A DNA stretch of 64,000 bases from 79-D21 sp022839995 (GTDB lineage Bacteria > Synergistota > Synergistia > Synergistales > 79-D21): positions 1 to 64,000 of the forward strand of contig JALHIN010000001.1 of assembly GCA_022839995.1 (NCBI GenBank), read 5' to 3'. Made by a program: the position numbers and the translations under genes. Below the pieces are notes generated by a model. It was not told the origin of the DNA. It made no database searches and was given only the letters and a program-made list of their open reading frames with translations. Positions 61,221 to 64,000 of this stretch are shown one piece after another (position 1 is the first letter of the stretch; every line of letters starts with the position of its first letter).

Positions 61221-62415
61221 GGATTGCACGTTTCTCCGCGTCCAGCCGGGGACTGGACGTCAGGGTTTCCCAGATTTCAGTGGCCCTTCGCTCGAGTGCC
61301 ATGAGCGAGTTGATTGGCCCTTTGTTTGTTTCATCGCAACGGCATAGAACAGGGAGCGTGGCTTCCCTGCGGATTTCCCGGAGAATCTGGCGTCCGGTTC
61401 GGTTTGCGCCGAGAACGCGGATGCAGGGAGGGCCAAGCCTTTGAAACGCACGGTTTTCCCAGTGTTCGAAGCCGAGCAGGGCATGGACGAAATGGCGGCA
61501 AACCCTTCCGCGCGGGTATCTTTTGGAAACACACCTTGAGAATAGATCCTCGAGATCGGTTGAATGGACAATTGCCGCCTTCATCCTCGCTTCGAAACCC
61601 TCTCCCATTTCTGCCACCCTGGATAGTTCTTCTCGCGTCGACCGTGCGAGAATTAAGCGGTAGGCGGAAAGAAGCCTCCATTCGTCTACCGTGCAATGTC
61701 CTTCCTTGATGTCTCTTTCCAGTCGCCGAAAACTGGATTCCGGCATCGAACCTTTCACCCGTTCGATATTTCCGGTTCGAAGTTCTTTGCGGATTGCGGA
61801 GGCGCTCGCAAGGGGCCCGAGTTCCAAGGAGTGGAAACCGCTACCGGCGCGTAAAACCGGGGTTATCCCGAGTGAAACCCGCCTTTTTCGAACTTCCAGC
61901 AAATAGGCCAGTGCAAGGTTGTTATTGGGCGTCGAGAGCGCCTCTTTGGCACCCGGAACGATTGCATCGATGGCGCTCGCCCTGGCCTCAACGTACGACA
62001 TCCCCTGCATGAGCGAAGATTTCAGCTTTTCCTTGAAAGGAAGAGGTTCATGCAATAAAATGTCAAGGATCTCTTCCAATCGTGGGATTTCTCTTTCCAT
62101 GCCGAAAGAAAGGTGACTGACGACTCCCGTAGAAGCGAGGATTCCAACGGCCCCCTTCGCGAACACGCCGGCATTGTGGCAGGAAAACGGGACCGGAAGT
62201 TCCAGGACAAGATCGGCGCCGCATTCCAATGCCGTCGCGGAGCGTGACCACTTGTCCTGAAAGGAAGGCTCTCCCCTCTGCACGAAATTGGAGGAGAGGA
62301 CGACCACGACGGCTTGGGCTTCCGACTGTTCCACGGCTTTTCGGATGTGGTAGGCATGTCCGTTGTGAAACGGGTTGTACTCGGCCACGATACCGACGAC
62401 GTTCTTCCGGCTCAA
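61204..62415 (-). CDS. tmcAL: tRNA(Met) cytidine acetate ligase
   Basis: Acetylates C34 of elongator tRNA-Met using acetate and ATP. GIVAEYNPFHNGH carries the HxGH motif (17-20); FVQRGEPSF and LELPVPFS follow. 403 residues (YlbM family). TTG at 62415 has AGGAGAG upstream. It is divergent from ackA across 66 nt. A CAT tRNA, its likely substrate, is at 45.8 kb. Confidence 0.93.
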   Translation of the reverse strand: MSRKNVVGIVAEYNPFHNGHAYHIRKAVEQSEAQAVVVVLSSNFVQRGEPSFQDKWSRSATALECGADLVLELPVPFSCHNAGVFAKGAVGILASTGVVSHLSFGMEREIPRLEEILDILLHEPLPFKEKLKSSLMQGMSYVEARASAIDAIVPGAKEALSTPNNNLALAYLLEVRKRRVSLGITPVLRAGSGFHSLELGPLASASAIRKELRTGNIERVKGSMPESSFRRLERDIKEGHCTVDEWRLLSAYRLILARSTREELSRVAEMGEGFEARMKAAIVHSTDLEDLFSRCVSKRYPRGRVCRHFVHALLGFEHWENRAFQRLGPPCIRVLGANRTGRQILREIRREATLPVLCRCDETNKGPINSLMALERRATEIWETLTSSPRLDAEKRAIPILVP

Positions 62416-62481
62416 AGCGACTCTCCTATTTTTTTTTACAGGTTAGTAGGGCGAAACCAATCGGTCAAGGGAGGTTTTCCA

Positions 62482-63681
62482 ATGAAGGTTCTGGTTCTGA
62501 ATTGCGGTAGTTCTTCACTCAAGTACCAACTTTTTGACATGACGGACGAGTCTGTGTTGGCAAAGGGGCTTGTCGAACGCATCGGAATCGACGGGGCGAC
62601 GATCAAGCACACCCGGACAGGGCAGGCGGCGGTCTCGTCTACGACCGACATCCCGAATCACAAGGTTGCAATCCGCCTCGTGATCGAGCACCTGCTCGAT
62701 CCCTCGCACGGAGCTCTTACAAGCCTGAACGAGCTTTCTGCAGTCGGCCACCGGGTTGTCCATGGCGGCGAAAAGTTCGCGCAATCCGTCGTCATCGACC
62801 AGGAAGTCCTGGACGTCATTGAAGAATGCGTCCCTCTCGCCCCTCTGCACAACCCCGCGAACCTCATGGGTATTCGCGCCGTTCTCGACGTCCTTCCCGA
62901 CACCCCACAGGTTGCGGTTTTCGACACGGCCTTTCATCAGACCATGCCGCCAAAAGCCTTCACTTACGGTCTGCCCTATCATTACTACGAGGAAAACCGT
63001 CTCCGGCGGTACGGTTTCCACGGCACGAGCCATTTCTACGTCGCCCATCGAGCTGCCGAAATTCTTGGCCGTCCGATCGAGGAGCTGAAAATCGTGACCT
63101 GCCACATGGGCAACGGCAGTTCCATCACTGCCGTAGACGGAGGCAGGTCGGTGGATACAAGCCTCGGTTTCAGCACCGTTCCAGGAATCCTGATGGGAAC
63201 GCGCGCAGGAGACCTGGACACGGTCATGGTTTTGCACGTGATGGAACAGGAAGGGATCACACCGAAGGAAATGAGCCATATCCTCCATAAGGAAAGCGGC
63301 GTACTCGGCGTTTCCGGGATCAGCAGCGACCTCAGGGATATCGAAGAGGCAGCGGCCACGGGCAACGAAAGGGCCGCCCTGGCTCTGGACATGCTCTGCT
63401 ACGGCGTTCGCAAGTACATCGGCGCCTATGCCGCCGCGATGGGAGGAATCGATGCCGTCGTCTTTACGGCAGGGATCGGTGAAAACAGCGTTCTCGTGCG
63501 CCAGATGGTCTCTGAAGGACTCGAGTTCCTCGGTGCAAAACTTGACCTTTCCAAGAACGATATCCGGGGAAAGGAAGCCATCGTCAGCACCGACGACTCC
63601 AGGGTGAAGATCCTGGTCGTTCCGACCAACGAGGAACTGGTGATCGCCAGAGACACACATTCCCTGGTCGGCGGACGGTAG
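62482..63681 (+). CDS. ackA: Acetate kinase
   Basis: Makes ATP from acetyl phosphate during fermentation. LVLNCGSSSLKY, GHRVVHGG, FDTAFHQTMP, RYGFHGTSH, GNGSSI and FTAGIGENS are all present. 399 residues. ATG at 62482 is 7 nt after AAGGGAGG. No pta is adjacent; yceD follows after 13 nt. Confidence 0.98.
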   Translation: MKVLVLNCGSSSLKYQLFDMTDESVLAKGLVERIGIDGATIKHTRTGQAAVSSTTDIPNHKVAIRLVIEHLLDPSHGALTSLNELSAVGHRVVHGGEKFAQSVVIDQEVLDVIEECVPLAPLHNPANLMGIRAVLDVLPDTPQVAVFDTAFHQTMPPKAFTYGLPYHYYEENRLRRYGFHGTSHFYVAHRAAEILGRPIEELKIVTCHMGNGSSITAVDGGRSVDTSLGFSTVPGILMGTRAGDLDTVMVLHVMEQEGITPKEMSHILHKESGVLGVSGISSDLRDIEEAAATGNERAALALDMLCYGVRKYIGAYAAAMGGIDAVVFTAGIGENSVLVRQMVSEGLEFLGAKLDLSKNDIRGKEAIVSTDDSRVKILVVPTNEELVIARDTHSLVGGR

Positions 63682-63694
63682 GGAGAGAAAGGAC

Positions 63695-64000
63695 TTGTCG
63701 GAAACAAGACCGTACCCGGAAAACTGGGAAGCGCGTGTTCCGCTCTTTCAGGAAGAATCGGCGGGAACACCATTTGTCGCGGACTGGTCGTTGCTCCTGC
63801 CTGCCGGATTGGAGTACTCGGGCCTGAAATACACGCTGAAAAGCGGCTTACAGGTTCATATCGAAAAGTCCGGGGAGGGAAAGGCGTTTTTTGTGGAAAT
63901 TCGCCTACGCTGCGGAGCTGTTGCACCCTGTTCCCGTTGCCTGAAGGAAACCCCCCTTGAAATTACGGGCTCTTTCCGGTATTTTTATACTCCGACTGCA
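63695..64000 (+). CDS. YceD/DUF177-family protein, 5' part
   Basis: An open frame from TTG at 63695 to the window edge gives 102 residues. The segment CGAVAPCSRCLKE has the C..CxxCL pattern of YceD, linked to 23S rRNA accumulation and usually followed by rpmF and fatty-acid genes. GGAGAG lies 7 nt before the start. Confidence 0.8.
   Translation, partial: MSETRPYPENWEARVPLFQEESAGTPFVADWSLLLPAGLEYSGLKYTLKSGLQVHIEKSGEGKAFFVEIRLRCGAVAPCSRCLKETPLEITGSFRYFYTPTA

Overview
The window is one contiguous piece of a bacterial chromosome of intermediate GC. It is almost entirely housekeeping and central-metabolism genes, densely packed and with many 1-50 nt overlaps. Several features recall Firmicutes: the veg-ispE-purR order, RemA, ScpA/ScpB, TmcAL, a T-box leader and a Bacillus-type PurR. 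A carbamate kinase, selA-selB, hypA-hypB, a 60-residue Thermotoga-like ferredoxin and SD-led TTG/GTG starts are also present. Together these suggest an anaerobic, amino-acid-using bacterium, perhaps Synergistota. That placement is inference; no 16S gene is present.

Layout. 0-4 kb: the 3' end of an IS1595-type transposase, speD, a cold-shock gene, a PhzF-like gene (minus strand), tadA running into tRNA-Ser(CGA), tRNA-Ser(GGA), SRP RNA, an unknown gene, and a CsoR/CstR-family repressor whose promoter abuts that of rpsB. 4-7 kb: rpsB-tsf-terminator-pyrH-frr. 7-10 kb: arcC, a convergent class I aminotransferase, and hpf. 10-18 kb: an overlapping cluster hypA-hypB-pcrA-coaE-(DHH/CBS/tRNA nucleotidyltransferase fusion)-M50 protease-surE. 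18-25 kb: a consensus promoter and T-box leader before argG, then glycerate kinase, 2-hydroxyacid dehydrogenase, tandem-domain PPK2, a nitroreductase and an unrecognised 419-residue protein. 25-35.5 kb (minus strand): a complete-looking purC-S-Q-L-F-M-N-H-D-E operon. 35.6-43.5 kb: yicC, lepA, hemW, an unknown gene, selA-selB. 43.5-46 kb: veg, ispE, purR, ferredoxin, tRNA(CAT). 46-57.7 kb: Nif3-like, trpS, scpA, scpB, rluB, cmk, plsC, hflX, remA, gmk, rpoZ, coaBC, a degenerate priA and der, all head to tail. 57.7-64 kb: an HU gene, ksgA and tRNA-Pro (minus), trmB, rsmD, coaD, tmcAL (minus), ackA and the start of yceD.

Links between genes. PurR lies 9 kb from the pur operon it probably controls. 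TmcAL modifies elongator tRNA-Met, the likely identity of the CAT tRNA at 45.8 kb. TadA, the tRNAs, TrmB, RluB, KsgA, RsmD, Der and HflX form a broad RNA-modification and ribosome-assembly set. Several intergenic gaps carry clear promoters or Rho-independent terminators.

No CRISPR array, prophage, defence island or obviously new multi-gene system was found. The more unusual observations are a PriA with its ATPase motifs eroded, a TrmB with the FPDPW aspartate replaced, hemW and ispE apparently lacking ATG/GTG/TTG starts, a Cys-Tyr-Cys CsoR-family sensor with its own operator, tadA ending inside a tRNA gene, and a perfect palindrome in the cold-shock leader.
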